Below are positions 38,041 to 46,049 of a stretch of 48,446 nucleotides of DNA, piece by piece. Below the pieces are notes generated by a model that ran no database searches, was not told the origin of the DNA, and saw nothing but the letters and a program-made list of their open reading frames with translations. How positions within the stretch are numbered: the first letter of the stretch is position 1; each line of letters opens with the position of its first letter. Origin of the DNA: Betaproteobacteria bacterium (GTDB lineage Bacteria > Pseudomonadota > Gammaproteobacteria > Burkholderiales > Ga0077523); contig JANXYG010000022.1 in the NCBI GenBank assembly GCA_025350245.1, positions 1 to 48,446 of the forward strand. The letters are read 5' to 3'. The position numbers and the translations under genes were made by a program.

Positions 38041-38132
38041 ACCCCCCCAGGCTGCGCTGCGCTCCGCCTTCCCCCCGAGGGGGCGCAGCGTTCCTCGGGG
38101 AACCCTGCGGACGCTGCCCCTTCGCTCGCGAG
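38041..38132. repeat. GC-rich dispersed repeat, copy 4 (inverted relative to 3 and 5)
   Basis: This copy starts CCCCCCAGGCTGCGCTGCGC and continues CTTCCCCCCGAGGGGGCGCA, the reverse of copies 3 and 5. It fills most of the 157-bp gap between cysD and cysN, so it interrupts a run of genes that must work as subunits. Confidence 0.7.
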
Positions 38133-38189
38133 CGGCCCTTCGTTCGATATCCTTCCTTCAGTCCCGGTTTCCGCCAGCAGGGCGAATGC

Positions 38190-39485
38190 ATGAATGCACC
38201 AAGCGAACGAATCCCCGTCGAAGACCGCGGCGTGCTGCGCTTCATCACGGCCGGCAGTGTCGATGACGGCAAGAGCACCCTGATCGGTCGCCTGTTGTAC
38301 GAGGCGAAAGGTATCTTCGCGGATCAGCTCGCGGCCGTGTCGCGCGCCACCAACCGGCGCTCGGCTGGCGCGGCGCTCGATCTCTCGCTGCTCACCGACG
38401 GCCTGGAGGCCGAGCGCGAGCAGGGCATCACCATCGACATCGCCTACCGCTACTTCGCGACCCCGGTACGCAAGTTCATCATCGCCGACGCCCCCGGCCA
38501 CGAGCAATACACGCGCAACATGGTCACCGGCGCCAGCACCGCCGACGCGGCTATCATCCTCATCGATGCCACCCGCGTGGGCGACGACGGGTTGTTGCAG
38601 CAGACCCGGCGCCACTCGGCGATCGCAAAGCTGCTCGGCATCCGGCATATCGTCGTTGCGGTCAACAAGATCGACCTGCTCGACTACGACGCCGCCACAT
38701 TCGAACGGATCCGCGCCTTGTATGGCGACCTCGCGACCCGGCTGGGCCTGCAGAACATCCACTATGTTCCGGTGTCGGCCCTGGCCGGCGACAACGTCGT
38801 CCACGTCAGTGCGCGCACGCCGTGGTATCGCGGGCCGAGCCTGCTGGCGCTGCTCGAAGACCTCGACGCGGGCCGCAACGACACCCACCTGCCGCTGCGT
38901 TTTCCGGTGCAGTCCGTGATCCGTGCCAATGGCAGTTCCACCGACGATTTTCGCGGCTATGCCGGGCAGGTCTGGACCGGTGCCCTGCGTCGTGGACAGC
39001 GTATCCGCATCGTGCCGGGTGGCGAGATCGCCACGGTTGCCGAAATCCACACCTTCGATGGCGCACTCGAGGTGGCGGGTGCCGGACGTTCGGTCACCGT
39101 GCGGCTCGATCGCGATGTGGATGTGTCACGTGGCGCCATACTGATCGACGCCGACGACGAGCCGCGTCTCGAAAGCCGGTTCGACGCCGACCTGTGCTGG
39201 CTCGATCGCACGCCGCTCGATGCGCGCCGCAAGTACTGGCTGCGTCACGGCACCAAGACCGTGCATGCCCGTGTCAGTGCCATCAACGATCGCCTCGATC
39301 TGCAGACGCTGTCGGCACATTCGACTGCCGACACCCTGGCCATGAACGACATCGGCAGCGTGACCATCACGGCGCAGCAGCCGATCCTGTGCGATGCCTA
39401 CAGCCAGTCGCCCGCGACCGGCGCCTTCGTGCTGATCGATGCGGTGACCAATCAGACCGCCGCCGCCGGGATGATCCGCGCATGA
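38190..39485 (+). CDS. cysN: Sulfate adenylyltransferase subunit 1 (GTPase)
   Basis: The 431-aa EF-Tu-like GTPase has G1 GSVDDGKSTLIGRLL (residues ~22-36), switch II region DAPGHEQYTRNM and G4 NKIDL. The beta-barrel domains follow. There is no C-terminal APS-kinase domain (CysNC fusions are ~620 aa), matching the APS-type reductase upstream. GTP hydrolysis drives APS synthesis by CysD. It is separated from cysD only by the GC-rich repeat. Confidence 0.96.
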   Translation: MNAPSERIPVEDRGVLRFITAGSVDDGKSTLIGRLLYEAKGIFADQLAAVSRATNRRSAGAALDLSLLTDGLEAEREQGITIDIAYRYFATPVRKFIIADAPGHEQYTRNMVTGASTADAAIILIDATRVGDDGLLQQTRRHSAIAKLLGIRHIVVAVNKIDLLDYDAATFERIRALYGDLATRLGLQNIHYVPVSALAGDNVVHVSARTPWYRGPSLLALLEDLDAGRNDTHLPLRFPVQSVIRANGSSTDDFRGYAGQVWTGALRRGQRIRIVPGGEIATVAEIHTFDGALEVAGAGRSVTVRLDRDVDVSRGAILIDADDEPRLESRFDADLCWLDRTPLDARRKYWLRHGTKTVHARVSAINDRLDLQTLSAHSTADTLAMNDIGSVTITAQQPILCDAYSQSPATGAFVLIDAVTNQTAAAGMIRA

Positions 39486-39507
39486 GCCAGGGGAGTCGTC
39501 GCCAGGA

Positions 39508-40290
39508 ATGGAGGCCGGGCGCGTGAGCGCCAGTGCCGTAGGCGGTGTCTATCTGGTCGGTGCCGGCCCCGGTGCCGCCGATCTGCTCACGGTGCGTGCG
39601 GCGCGCCTGCTCGCTGAAGCGGATGTCGTCCTGCACGATGCCCTCGTGGGCGCGGACGTTCTTGCCCTGGCCTTGCGTGCGCGACTGATTCCGGTGGGCA
39701 AGCGTGCGCAACGCCCGTCGACCGCCCAGCGCTTCATCGACCGCCAATTGGTCGACTGCGCGCGCAAGTATCGGACGGTGGTGCGCCTCAAGGGTGGAGA
39801 CCCGATGCTGTTCGGCCGTGCCGACGAAGAGATGCGCGCCTTGCGGGCCGCCGGCATTGCCTTCGAGGTTATTCCCGGGGTCAGTGCGGCGTTCGCCGCG
39901 GCGGCCGATCTCCAGGTGTCGCTGACGCGTCGTGGCGTGGCGCGCAGCGTGGCGTTCCTCACGCCGTGCATCGGCACCGACGAAGCCAAGAGCAACTGGA
40001 TCGACGTCGCGAGCAGTGTCGACACCGCGGTCATCTACATGGCGGGCCGTAATCTGGCCGTGGTGGCGGCACGACTCGTTGCAGCAGGCCGCGCGCCGTC
40101 CACGCCACTGGCGGTGGTCGAGAGTGCCTCGATGCCCGGCTCGGTCCGGTGGATGGGAACGCTTGGTCTCGCCACGCAATGGACCGGCGCGACGATCAGC
40201 GATGGCCCGGTGCTGATCGTCGTCGGCGACGTGATGCTCGATCAACTGGCGGCGCTGGCCGCCGCGGCACCTTTGGAGGTTGCGGCGTAG
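39508..40290 (+). CDS. cobA: Uroporphyrinogen-III C-methyltransferase
   Basis: The ATG gives 260 aa; a GTG five codons later is also possible. VYLVGAGPGAADLLTVRAAR is the SAM-binding P1 motif, followed by VVLHDALVG, VRLKGGDPMLFGRADEEM and VIPGVSAAFAAAA, all standard for SUMT. It makes precorrin-2, the first step to siroheme, the cofactor of CysI. No precorrin-2 dehydrogenase domain is fused or adjacent, so that step is encoded elsewhere or done by another protein. Confidence 0.94.
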   Translation: MEAGRVSASAVGGVYLVGAGPGAADLLTVRAARLLAEADVVLHDALVGADVLALALRARLIPVGKRAQRPSTAQRFIDRQLVDCARKYRTVVRLKGGDPMLFGRADEEMRALRAAGIAFEVIPGVSAAFAAAADLQVSLTRRGVARSVAFLTPCIGTDEAKSNWIDVASSVDTAVIYMAGRNLAVVAARLVAAGRAPSTPLAVVESASMPGSVRWMGTLGLATQWTGATISDGPVLIVVGDVMLDQLAALAAAAPLEVAA

Positions 40291-40306
40291 CAGTCCTGCT
40301 GTTGCG

Positions 40307-40675
40307 TCAGCGGGCGTCGCCGGCGCAGCAACCGGCAATGGCGTCGAGCACGGCCTCAGATTCGCCGATCGGGGCCGCCAGTGTCACCTCGACACCATCA
40401 AGCGCTGCGCGAGCAGCTGCCGCGAGTCTCGGCAGATCGGCGCGCACATGCCCGCCGGGCCCCAGAAAGATCGGCACGATCTCGATCCGTGCCGCGCCCT
40501 GGTCGACCGCGTGCCGCGCGGCGGTGAGCACGTCGGGGAGCGTGTGTTCGAGATAGGCATTGACGACGATCGTAGCCGGCGAACGGCTCGCCACCTTGTC
40601 GCGCAGCCGCACGAACGGCGCGCTCCAGGCCGGATCTCGCGAACCATGAGCGAGCAGAACGATGGCGCGTCGCAT
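40307..40675 (-). CDS. Small CbiX-type sirohydrochlorin chelatase
   Basis: The ATG at 40675 gives 122 aa, the size of the one-domain CbiX(S)/SirB-like proteins. The metal-binding His residues are in VLLAHGSRDPAW and GPGGHVRADLP. It inserts Fe or Co into sirohydrochlorin; next to cobA and the cys genes, iron for siroheme is likelier. It follows dusA on the minus strand by 14 bases and converges on cobA. Confidence 0.85.
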   Translation of the reverse strand: MRRAIVLLAHGSRDPAWSAPFVRLRDKVASRSPATIVVNAYLEHTLPDVLTAARHAVDQGAARIEIVPIFLGPGGHVRADLPRLAAAARAALDGVEVTLAAPIGESEAVLDAIAGCCAGDAR

Positions 40676-40689
40676 GAAGTGAAGATCAC

Positions 40690-41694
40690 TCACGCGGCGG
40701 CGAGTTCGTGCGCCGCGGCGTCGGCCGCGGCCGCCCTGGTCTGCGCGATGGCAGCCATGAGCAGGCCGATGCCGGCATCGCGCGAGCGTGCGTCTTCGCT
40801 CAGAGCGCGGCGCCACCGACGCGCACCCGGCTGGCCGAGGAATAGCGGGATCAGATGGCGTGTGATCGAGGTCAAGGCCGCGCCATTCGCGAGCTGTTCC
40901 TCGACATACGGCGCCATGCGTTCGATCGCCTGCTCGCGCGATGTCACCGGCGCGTCGACGCCGAACAACGCGGGATCGACGCCGACCAGCAGCCACGGGT
41001 TGTAGTAGGCCGCACGACCGAGCATCACGCCGTCGACGTGCCGCAGGTGGTCGCGGCAGTCCTCCAGCGTGGTGAGGCCGCCGTTGATCACGATGGTGAG
41101 ATCGGGAAACGCCTGCTTGATCTGGTGCACGACCGCGTAGCGCAACGGTGGCACTTCGCGATTCTCCTTCGGGCTCAGGCCATCCAGCCACGCGTTGCGC
41201 GCATGCACGATGATGGTCCGACAACCCGCAGCGTGCACGGCGATCACCAGACGGGTCAGGCGTTCGATGGAATCGTCGCGATCGATGCCGATGCGGGTCT
41301 TGACCGTGACCGGCACGCGCACCGCCGCCGCCATCGCCGCCACGCCCTCCGCGACCAGTTCGGGTTCGGCCATCAGGCACGCGCCGAAGCGGCCGGACTG
41401 CACGCGATCGCTCGGGCAGCCGACATTCAGGTTGACCTCGGCGTAGCCGGCGTCTTCGGCCATGGTCGCGCATTGCGCCAGCGCGCCGGGCTCGCTGCCG
41501 CCGAGCTGGATCGCCACGGGGTGCTCGGCCGGGTCGAACTTCAGCAGGCGTGGGGTATCGCCGTGGATCAGCGCGCCGGTCGTCACCATCTCGGTATAGA
41601 GCAGGGCGCGACGCGACAGCACGCGCAGGAAATAGCGCGCGTGACGGTCGGTCAGATCCATCATCGGGGCGACGCAGAAACGGTGGGGCGACAT
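40690..41694 (-). CDS. dusA: tRNA-dihydrouridine(20/20a) synthase DusA
   Basis: The 334-aa protein starts MSPHRFCVAPMMDLTDRHAR, the DusA N-terminus, then LYTEMVTTGALIHGD, LGGSEPGALAQCA and NLNVGCPSDRVQSGRFGACL with the catalytic Cys. The FMN site continues in VIVINGGLTTLEDC and DGVMLGRAAYYNPWLL. It reduces U20/U20a in tRNA with NADPH. The gene is complete. Its first 34 bases, and a short block upstream of them, are repeated in the same orientation at 43739-43772 (see att-like feature). Confidence 0.95.
   Translation of the reverse strand: MSPHRFCVAPMMDLTDRHARYFLRVLSRRALLYTEMVTTGALIHGDTPRLLKFDPAEHPVAIQLGGSEPGALAQCATMAEDAGYAEVNLNVGCPSDRVQSGRFGACLMAEPELVAEGVAAMAAAVRVPVTVKTRIGIDRDDSIERLTRLVIAVHAAGCRTIIVHARNAWLDGLSPKENREVPPLRYAVVHQIKQAFPDLTIVINGGLTTLEDCRDHLRHVDGVMLGRAAYYNPWLLVGVDPALFGVDAPVTSREQAIERMAPYVEEQLANGAALTSITRHLIPLFLGQPGARRWRRALSEDARSRDAGIGLLMAAIAQTRAAAADAAAHELAAA
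41661..41694 (-). other. dusA 5' end, candidate att site (near copy)
   Basis: Twenty bases, TTTCTGCGTCGCCCCGATGA on the minus strand (41680-41661), are identical to 43758-43739, and the 34-base block to the start codon matches at 31 positions. The 5' end of dusA is a known integration site of genomic islands and prophages that use DUS-type tyrosine integrases. Confidence 0.55.
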
Positions 41695-41781
41695 CAGGGC
41701 AGGAGATGGGAGCGACGGCGGATGATCGTGACGGACGCCTTGCCTCGCGTCAACTCGGGCTGGGGGAAAGTGTCGGTTGCG

Positions 41782-41810
41782 TTGACATCACTCATTGCGT
41801 ATCCTAACAA
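41782..41810 (+). promoter_or_regulatory. Candidate promoter of the PEP-CTERM gene
   Basis: A perfect TTGACA (41782-41787) is followed after 17 bases by TAACAA (41805-41810), a weak -10. It lies 102 bases before the ATG. A strong SD, GGAGG, sits just before the start codon. Confidence 0.4.
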
Positions 41811-41817
41811 TCGAGAG

Positions 41818-41846
41818 TATTTTTCCGAACATTTCCCCGAAAAATA
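41818..41846. promoter_or_regulatory. Inverted repeat in the PEP-CTERM gene leader
   Basis: TATTTTTC (41818-41825) and GAAAAATA (41839-41846) form a perfect 8-bp dyad with a 13-base spacer just after the candidate -10. It could be an operator or a weak leader hairpin. Confidence 0.4.
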
Positions 41847-41911
41847 TCGGTGCTCCCTGAAACCCCCGAGCCGATCGAAGCAGCAGCAACACCATCATTT
41901 CTGGAGGCAAG

Positions 41912-42547
41912 ATGAATAACCTGAAAGGTTTTGGCGCGCCTGCCAGGCGCGTGACACTGGCATTGGCGGTAGCCGCCCTGTTTCAGGCAGGGTCAGCGCT
42001 GGCGGCGCTGGAACTGCGGGACCTCAACGGCCACGCGACCGCGGTCGCGGCAGATGCCGAGTTCGCCTACGACACGGTGCTCGATGCGACGTGGTACCTC
42101 ACGGCCAGCAACACCACACTGAATTGGGATGACGCCAAGAGCTGGGCGGCAGGGCTGACGGTGGGAACGTTCGGTGGCTGGTCGCTGCCGGAAACGGATA
42201 CGGCGTGCGGCGCTGGCTACAACTGCACCAACAGCCAGATGGGCGAGCTGTACTACACGGCCCTGGGCAATCCGAAATTCGGACCACTATCGAACACCGG
42301 CCCGTTCAAGAACCTGCAGTCCTACTACTACTGGTCGGGTACGGAGTACGCGCCGGGTCTTGGCTTCGCGTGGTACTTCGGTACCAACTATGGCTACGAG
42401 GGCGCCAACGACAAGAACGGCTACCTTTTCGCCCTGGCTGTGCGCCCTGGCGATGTGGCCGCGGTCCCGGAGCCGGGGATGGTGGCGCTGTTGTTGTCGG
42501 GTCTTGCAGGCGTGATGGTGATGCGCCGGCGGCCAGTTGGCTCTTAG
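41912..42547 (+). CDS. Exported DUF1566-domain protein with PEP-CTERM sorting signal
   Basis: The 211-aa protein has a signal peptide (ending about ALAA, residue 31), then a DUF1566/Lcl-like domain with TWYLTASNTTLNWDDAKSWA, GGWSLPETD, SYYYWSGTEYAPG and FALAVRPGD. The C-terminus carries VPEPG, a membrane helix (VALLLSGLAGVMV) and MRRRP, the PEP-CTERM/exosortase sorting signal. Such proteins are exported and processed by exosortase, usually together with exopolysaccharide, fitting the polysaccharide locus 30 kb away; no exosortase is in the window. A strong GGAGG ribosome site precedes it. It is the intact relative of the deleted copy at 13664. Confidence 0.88.
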   Translation: MNNLKGFGAPARRVTLALAVAALFQAGSALAALELRDLNGHATAVAADAEFAYDTVLDATWYLTASNTTLNWDDAKSWAAGLTVGTFGGWSLPETDTACGAGYNCTNSQMGELYYTALGNPKFGPLSNTGPFKNLQSYYYWSGTEYAPGLGFAWYFGTNYGYEGANDKNGYLFALAVRPGDVAAVPEPGMVALLLSGLAGVMVMRRRPVGS

Positions 42548-43122
42548 GCACTTCGGGGGCTTCGACCCTTTGGGGGTCCGGGGGCGATGAGGGGAGGGGC
42601 AAATAGCCGAGCATCCCAGATCACCGGTTCCGGCGCCCCGGCGACGATCCCGCTGAAATCGAGATGTTGCGGGTTGATCAGGACGTTCCCTTCCCTTCGT
42701 GCCACGACCGAGGGCACGACCAGCACCGCGGTTCTGCGTTCGCGAATCCAGGCGTCGCCAAAGGCCCTGGCCACGCGCAGATCCGCATGGTCCCAAGCGT
42801 CGGGAAGGCTCGCCTCGTCGTGCAGTTCGAGAGTCACGGTCGCAGCAATGGCAATCTCGACCGCGACATGGGTCCGCGGCACCCGTCCGATGCCTGCATG
42901 GGCCAGGCATTCCAGCATCGCGCCCGCGTAGGAGCGGCTGGCATAGATGACGCCGAGCCCTGGCGAATTCCAGCGGCCACCCACCAACGACGCGCCAACG
43001 GCACTGAACGGGTCGAACCGACCGTCAGCGATACGCCACGCCTGCCACGCCTCCGTTTGCGCCGGTTTGCCGGCCGCCGCCTTCGATCTCGCTTTGACTG
43101 GATCGTTACGCCGCGACGCCAT
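42544..43122 (-). CDS. RES-domain toxin
   Basis: The 192-aa protein matches the RES family: WRIADGRFDPFSAVGA, GGRWNSPGLGVIYAS and YAGAMLECLAHAGIG give the conserved Arg, Tyr and Glu, and INPQHLDFSGI the C-terminal NPxH block. RES toxins of Xre-RES pairs degrade NAD+. The start codon is inside the antitoxin's end (overlap 17 bases), so the pair is coupled. Its stop overlaps the stop of the PEP-CTERM gene on the other strand by four bases. It looks complete. Confidence 0.88.
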   Translation of the reverse strand: MASRRNDPVKARSKAAAGKPAQTEAWQAWRIADGRFDPFSAVGASLVGGRWNSPGLGVIYASRSYAGAMLECLAHAGIGRVPRTHVAVEIAIAATVTLELHDEASLPDAWDHADLRVARAFGDAWIRERRTAVLVVPSVVARREGNVLINPQHLDFSGIVAGAPEPVIWDARLFAPPLIAPGPPKGRSPRSA

Positions 43123-43540
43123 GGAACAGCGACCAGAGCAGGTTCTCGACGCGGCGCGCTCCCAACTCGGTCAGGGCCACCTCGATCGGCCGCTTGCCGC
43201 CCAGCATGGCGTGGGCGGTGGACAGGAACGCCCGCGCGTCGTCGACGCTGTCCCACACTTGCTCGGCGGTGGCGATCACTCGCGCCAGGCGCTCCACCCT
43301 CTCACCTTCCTGCGGCTTGAGGCCTTGGTCACGTCGGTGGAAAGTCGCCGACGGGATAACCCGCTGCATCAAGGCTGCGGCATCCGGTGAAGTGCCGTAC
43401 ACATGGCGCGCCACGGCGCCAAGGGATGCCTTGGGCAGGCCGGCTTCGACCTGTCGATCCAACTGCTCGATGGACGTGATTTTGCGGCGCAATCCCAGGA
43501 CCTGGGCGATCTTGCTCGGTTCGACGACGGCTGCGTACAT
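43106..43540 (-). CDS. Xre/MbcA/ParS-type antitoxin (DUF2384)
   Basis: The ATG at 43540 has GGGAG 8 bases upstream (144 aa); a TTG five codons earlier is less likely. The N-terminal half contains a helix-turn-helix-like LDRQVEAGLPKASLGAVARH. The C-terminal DUF2384 toxin-binding part is VWDSVDDARAFLSTAHAMLG, GKRPIEVALTELGARRVENL and a final LFHG. It neutralises the RES toxin and probably represses the operon. Confidence 0.88.
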   Translation of the reverse strand: MYAAVVEPSKIAQVLGLRRKITSIEQLDRQVEAGLPKASLGAVARHVYGTSPDAAALMQRVIPSATFHRRDQGLKPQEGERVERLARVIATAEQVWDSVDDARAFLSTAHAMLGGKRPIEVALTELGARRVENLLWSLFHGVAA

Positions 43541-43738
43541 CGAGGTCACTCCCAATTGATTGGTTGGATTGTATCAGTTGAAGAGGACTCGCTTGACGCA
43601 AGCAGCGGGGACACAGCATGGCATCGGTGGTCCAACCGGCCCCGGGCCGTGGCTCCAAGCCCCCTGAACCCCGTCCTACAGAAACTGCTACAGACCACGC
43701 CACAACCCGCGTGAATGCTGAACACTGCGTCCGGCCCG

Positions 43739-43772
43739 TCATCGGGGCGACGCAGAAATGGTGCGGGGACAT
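43739..43772 (-). other. dusA 5' end duplicate, candidate att site (distal copy)
   Basis: Read on the minus strand, this gives ATG and MSPHHFCVAPM, then diverges from DusA. It matches 31 of 34 bases of the dusA start, and TGACGGGCGCCTTGCCT at 43809-43825 matches 16 of 17 bases at 41729-41745 at nearly the same distance upstream. It is a displaced dusA start in direct orientation, 2.08 kb from the real one. Confidence 0.6.
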
Positions 43773-44046
43773 TCAGGGAGGCTCTGTCGGAACGACAACC
43801 AGTGGTGTTGACGGGCGCCTTGCCTGAGCAGAAGCAGTCTGTTCGAGGGCCAGACTGGGTGTCTTGATCGAATTCGTTGATGGGTGCAGGGTGTGATGCC
43901 CTCAGGAATTTTGGCGAATCTCCAAGGGCTGTCTCCCCTACCGATCAAGATCAAAGAGACCCGTTCAGTGTGCCCTACTCTCCTGCACGACTCCAAGCTG
44001 CACACCCTGCTCACCGAGGCTGACGAAGAACGTGCCGCCCGGGTTC

Positions 44047-44086
44047 GACCCGTTTCGGGTCAGGGGGCGAAAGCCCCGTTGTTTTT
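44047..44086 (+). terminator. Double-hairpin terminator-like structure
   Basis: A 6-bp perfect hairpin (GACCCG-TTT-CGGGTC, 44047-44061) is followed by GGGGC-GAAA-GCCCC (44064-44077) and TTGTTTTT, a strong intrinsic terminator in the plus direction. No plus-strand gene ends nearby, which suggests a lost or unrecognised transcript between 43.8 and 44.05 kb. Confidence 0.6.
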
Positions 44087-44122
44087 CTGGTGGACCACTC
44101 GTGGTAACCGCTCGTCCAAGGC

Positions 44123-44551
44123 TCACACGGGCCGCCCTGCCCAGGCCACCCGCACCAGTTCCGTGACCGCCCAGAAGAGCAGGAAACCAGTCAGCGGATG
44201 CAATGTCGCTCCGGCGCCGAGCGAGGGCGACCCGCTCAACCCGGCGGTCACGTACTGGATCAGGACGAGGAACACGACGGTCGCCGACAGGACCTTGAAC
44301 CGCCGGGACATCCGCCCCGCGAATCCGAGCACCAGAATGACCACGGTGATCCAGTCGAACCAGTGGATTGCCGCCGCGTGCACTGCCCACCAACTCGGAT
44401 CAACGAATACGGCGGCGCCGGCGGTGAGCACCTGACCGATCAGCGCCAGGGCCAGGACCGGGCAGGCGAGCGCGACCAGGACCCGGGCCATCCGGATACG
44501 GCGAACCGAAGCGACTGATGCCGGGGCAGGGCTGTCGGAAGGGGCGTTCAT
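44123..44551 (-). CDS. Small four-helix membrane protein (DUF6220-like)
   Basis: The ATG at 44551 gives 142 aa; the open frame upstream adds 11 uncertain residues. Four hydrophobic segments are evident (about residues 25-45, 53-75, 84-103 and 114-134). The pattern QVLTAGAAVF, HWFDWITVVILVLGFAG and an LHPLTGFLLFWAV ending resembles the DUF6220 family, whose function is unknown. It is divergent from the EAL gene. Confidence 0.65.
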   Translation of the reverse strand: MNAPSDSPAPASVASVRRIRMARVLVALACPVLALALIGQVLTAGAAVFVDPSWWAVHAAAIHWFDWITVVILVLGFAGRMSRRFKVLSATVVFLVLIQYVTAGLSGSPSLGAGATLHPLTGFLLFWAVTELVRVAWAGRPV

Positions 44552-44727
44552 CGATGGGTCCGGACGGAAACGGGCAGGAACCAACAGGGCAAACAGCGCC
44601 GCTGGCGAGGCAGTCCATCATGCCATCCTCCCGCCCGTTCACGGGTCGGACCTGCCCCGTCTCAAGTTTCCCCACCACGGCTCCGTTAGGTTTGGATACC
44701 AGCCTCGAGCCCGCAAGGGTCTCTTCC

Positions 44728-45882
44728 ATGATGCGTTCGATCCCATTCCGGTCATCCGATCCGCAGCACGTTGCTCCCGTCATCCTCGGCGATGCAACGG
44801 CGCCAGTAATCCGCTCGCTCGGGATGACCCGCTTCCGACAGCCGGACGGCGTGTCCACGCCGGCGCCCATGGAAGGTCCGGGCACCCTGCACCTGCGGTT
44901 TCCGTGGGCACACTCACGCAACAAGCTGATCCAGAACGCCCGCAACGCCGGTCACGTGTTCGTGGAACAGGGCGACGTGGTCAGCATCAAGGTGGGCGCT
45001 CAGGCGATGGAAGATGTTCTCGCCGTACTGGGGCAGGGCTTGTCGTTGACCGAACGCCGCGACACCCGGGTCCTGCTGCAGCCCGAAGGTACCGTGCCGA
45101 CCTTGTCGGATTATCTGGCCTCCGAACCGTTCGATGCCCTGATGGCACGGGTCGGCGCCCGCTGGCTGGGCGCGATGCTGGCCGAGGACCGGCTCACGGT
45201 CATGTTCCAGCCGATCGTGCGGTGCGAGACCGTGCCGTCGGTGTTTGCCTACGAGTGCCTGCTGCGCGGCGTCGATGCGGTCGGGGCGCTGATCCCGGCC
45301 GGCAAGATTTTCGAGACCGCCCGCAGCGCGGCGTTGCTGTCGCAGGTGGATCTGGCCGCCCGCCGGGCGATCATCCGCGAAGCCTCGCGGCTGCACATCG
45401 CGACCCGGATCTTCATCAACTTCACCCCGACCTCGATCTACGACCCCGACTTCTGTCTCAAGACCACGGTCAAGTCGGTGCTGGACGCTGGGCTGTCGCC
45501 GAAAAACATCATCTTCGAGGTCACCGAAAGCGAGCAGATACCCGATGTCGAACACCTGCGCCGCATCATGGACCTGTACCGAGCCCAGGGTTTCGGGCTC
45601 GCGCTCGACGACCTGGGCTCCGGCTATTCGTCGCTGAATCTGCTCGGCGCGCTGCAGCCGGACTACGTGAAGATCGACATGGGCCTGGTGCGTGGCGTGC
45701 ACGCCGACCCGTACAAGGCGCAGATCGCCGCCAAGCTGCTGACGCTGACCAAGGCGCTGGGCATCTCCAGCATCGCCGAGGGTGTCGAGACCGAGGAGGA
45801 ATACCGCTGGCTGGCCGAGAACGGCGCCGATTTCGTGCAGGGCTATTACTTCGCGCGGCCGGCCAATCCGCCCACGATGTAA
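44728..45882 (+). CDS. EAL-domain cyclic-di-GMP phosphodiesterase
   Basis: The ATG at 44728 follows an AAGGG site and gives 384 aa. A ~150-residue N-terminal part of unknown fold precedes the EAL domain. Its catalytic and metal residues are all present: Glu176 in AYECLLRG, Asn in IFINFTPTS, Glu in EVTESE, Asp-Asp in LALDDLGSGYSSL, Lys in YVKIDMGL, Glu in IAEGVETEEE and Gln in FVQGYYF. It should hydrolyse c-di-GMP to pGpG and is not a degenerate receptor. There is no GGDEF domain and no membrane segment. It may influence exopolysaccharide or biofilm output, but no direct link is shown. Confidence 0.88.
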   Translation: MMRSIPFRSSDPQHVAPVILGDATAPVIRSLGMTRFRQPDGVSTPAPMEGPGTLHLRFPWAHSRNKLIQNARNAGHVFVEQGDVVSIKVGAQAMEDVLAVLGQGLSLTERRDTRVLLQPEGTVPTLSDYLASEPFDALMARVGARWLGAMLAEDRLTVMFQPIVRCETVPSVFAYECLLRGVDAVGALIPAGKIFETARSAALLSQVDLAARRAIIREASRLHIATRIFINFTPTSIYDPDFCLKTTVKSVLDAGLSPKNIIFEVTESEQIPDVEHLRRIMDLYRAQGFGLALDDLGSGYSSLNLLGALQPDYVKIDMGLVRGVHADPYKAQIAAKLLTLTKALGISSIAEGVETEEEYRWLAENGADFVQGYYFARPANPPTM

Positions 45883-45908
45883 GCGCCGCTTCCTGTCTTC
45901 GAAAAAGC

Positions 45909-45950
45909 AACCGGCCGCCTTCTTGAAGGGATGCGGCCGGTTTCGTTCTG
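45909..45950. terminator. Bidirectional intrinsic terminator between EAL and PPOX genes
   Basis: AACCGGCCGC (45909-45918) and GCGGCCGGTT (45933-45942) form a perfect 10-bp stem whose loop holds a further CTTC/GAAG pairing. TTTCGTT follows on the plus strand and GCTTTTTC on the minus strand. It lies between two convergent genes. Confidence 0.8.
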
Positions 45951-46049
45951 GTATTGCGAAGGGTCGGACGCGCCCCGGGTTCTGGCGGTTCAAGGCCGGC
46001 AGCCCTGCGTCCCGGACTTGTCTGCCGCCAAGGCGGATCTGCGGCAAGA

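Larger units (their letters stand above)
43541..44122. other. 582-bp region with no confident gene
   Basis: It holds the second copy of the dusA 5' end (43739-43772 and the block 43809-43825) and a terminator-like double hairpin at 44047-44086. One short plus frame around 43969-44077 (reading LLHDSKLHTLLTEADEER) could be a gene remnant but cannot be assigned. Confidence 0.5.

Noticed and set aside
43329-43772. Minus frame beginning MSPHHFCVAPM, seeming to start a second DusA
   Set aside because: Similarity to DusA ends after about 11 residues; it is the displaced att-like fragment and not a gene.
43884-44435. A 183-codon plus frame, part of which (LLHDSKLHTLLTEADEER) looks protein-like
   Set aside because: It runs through a terminator-like hairpin and into the antisense of a membrane-protein gene, so at most a short remnant could be real; no family could be assigned.
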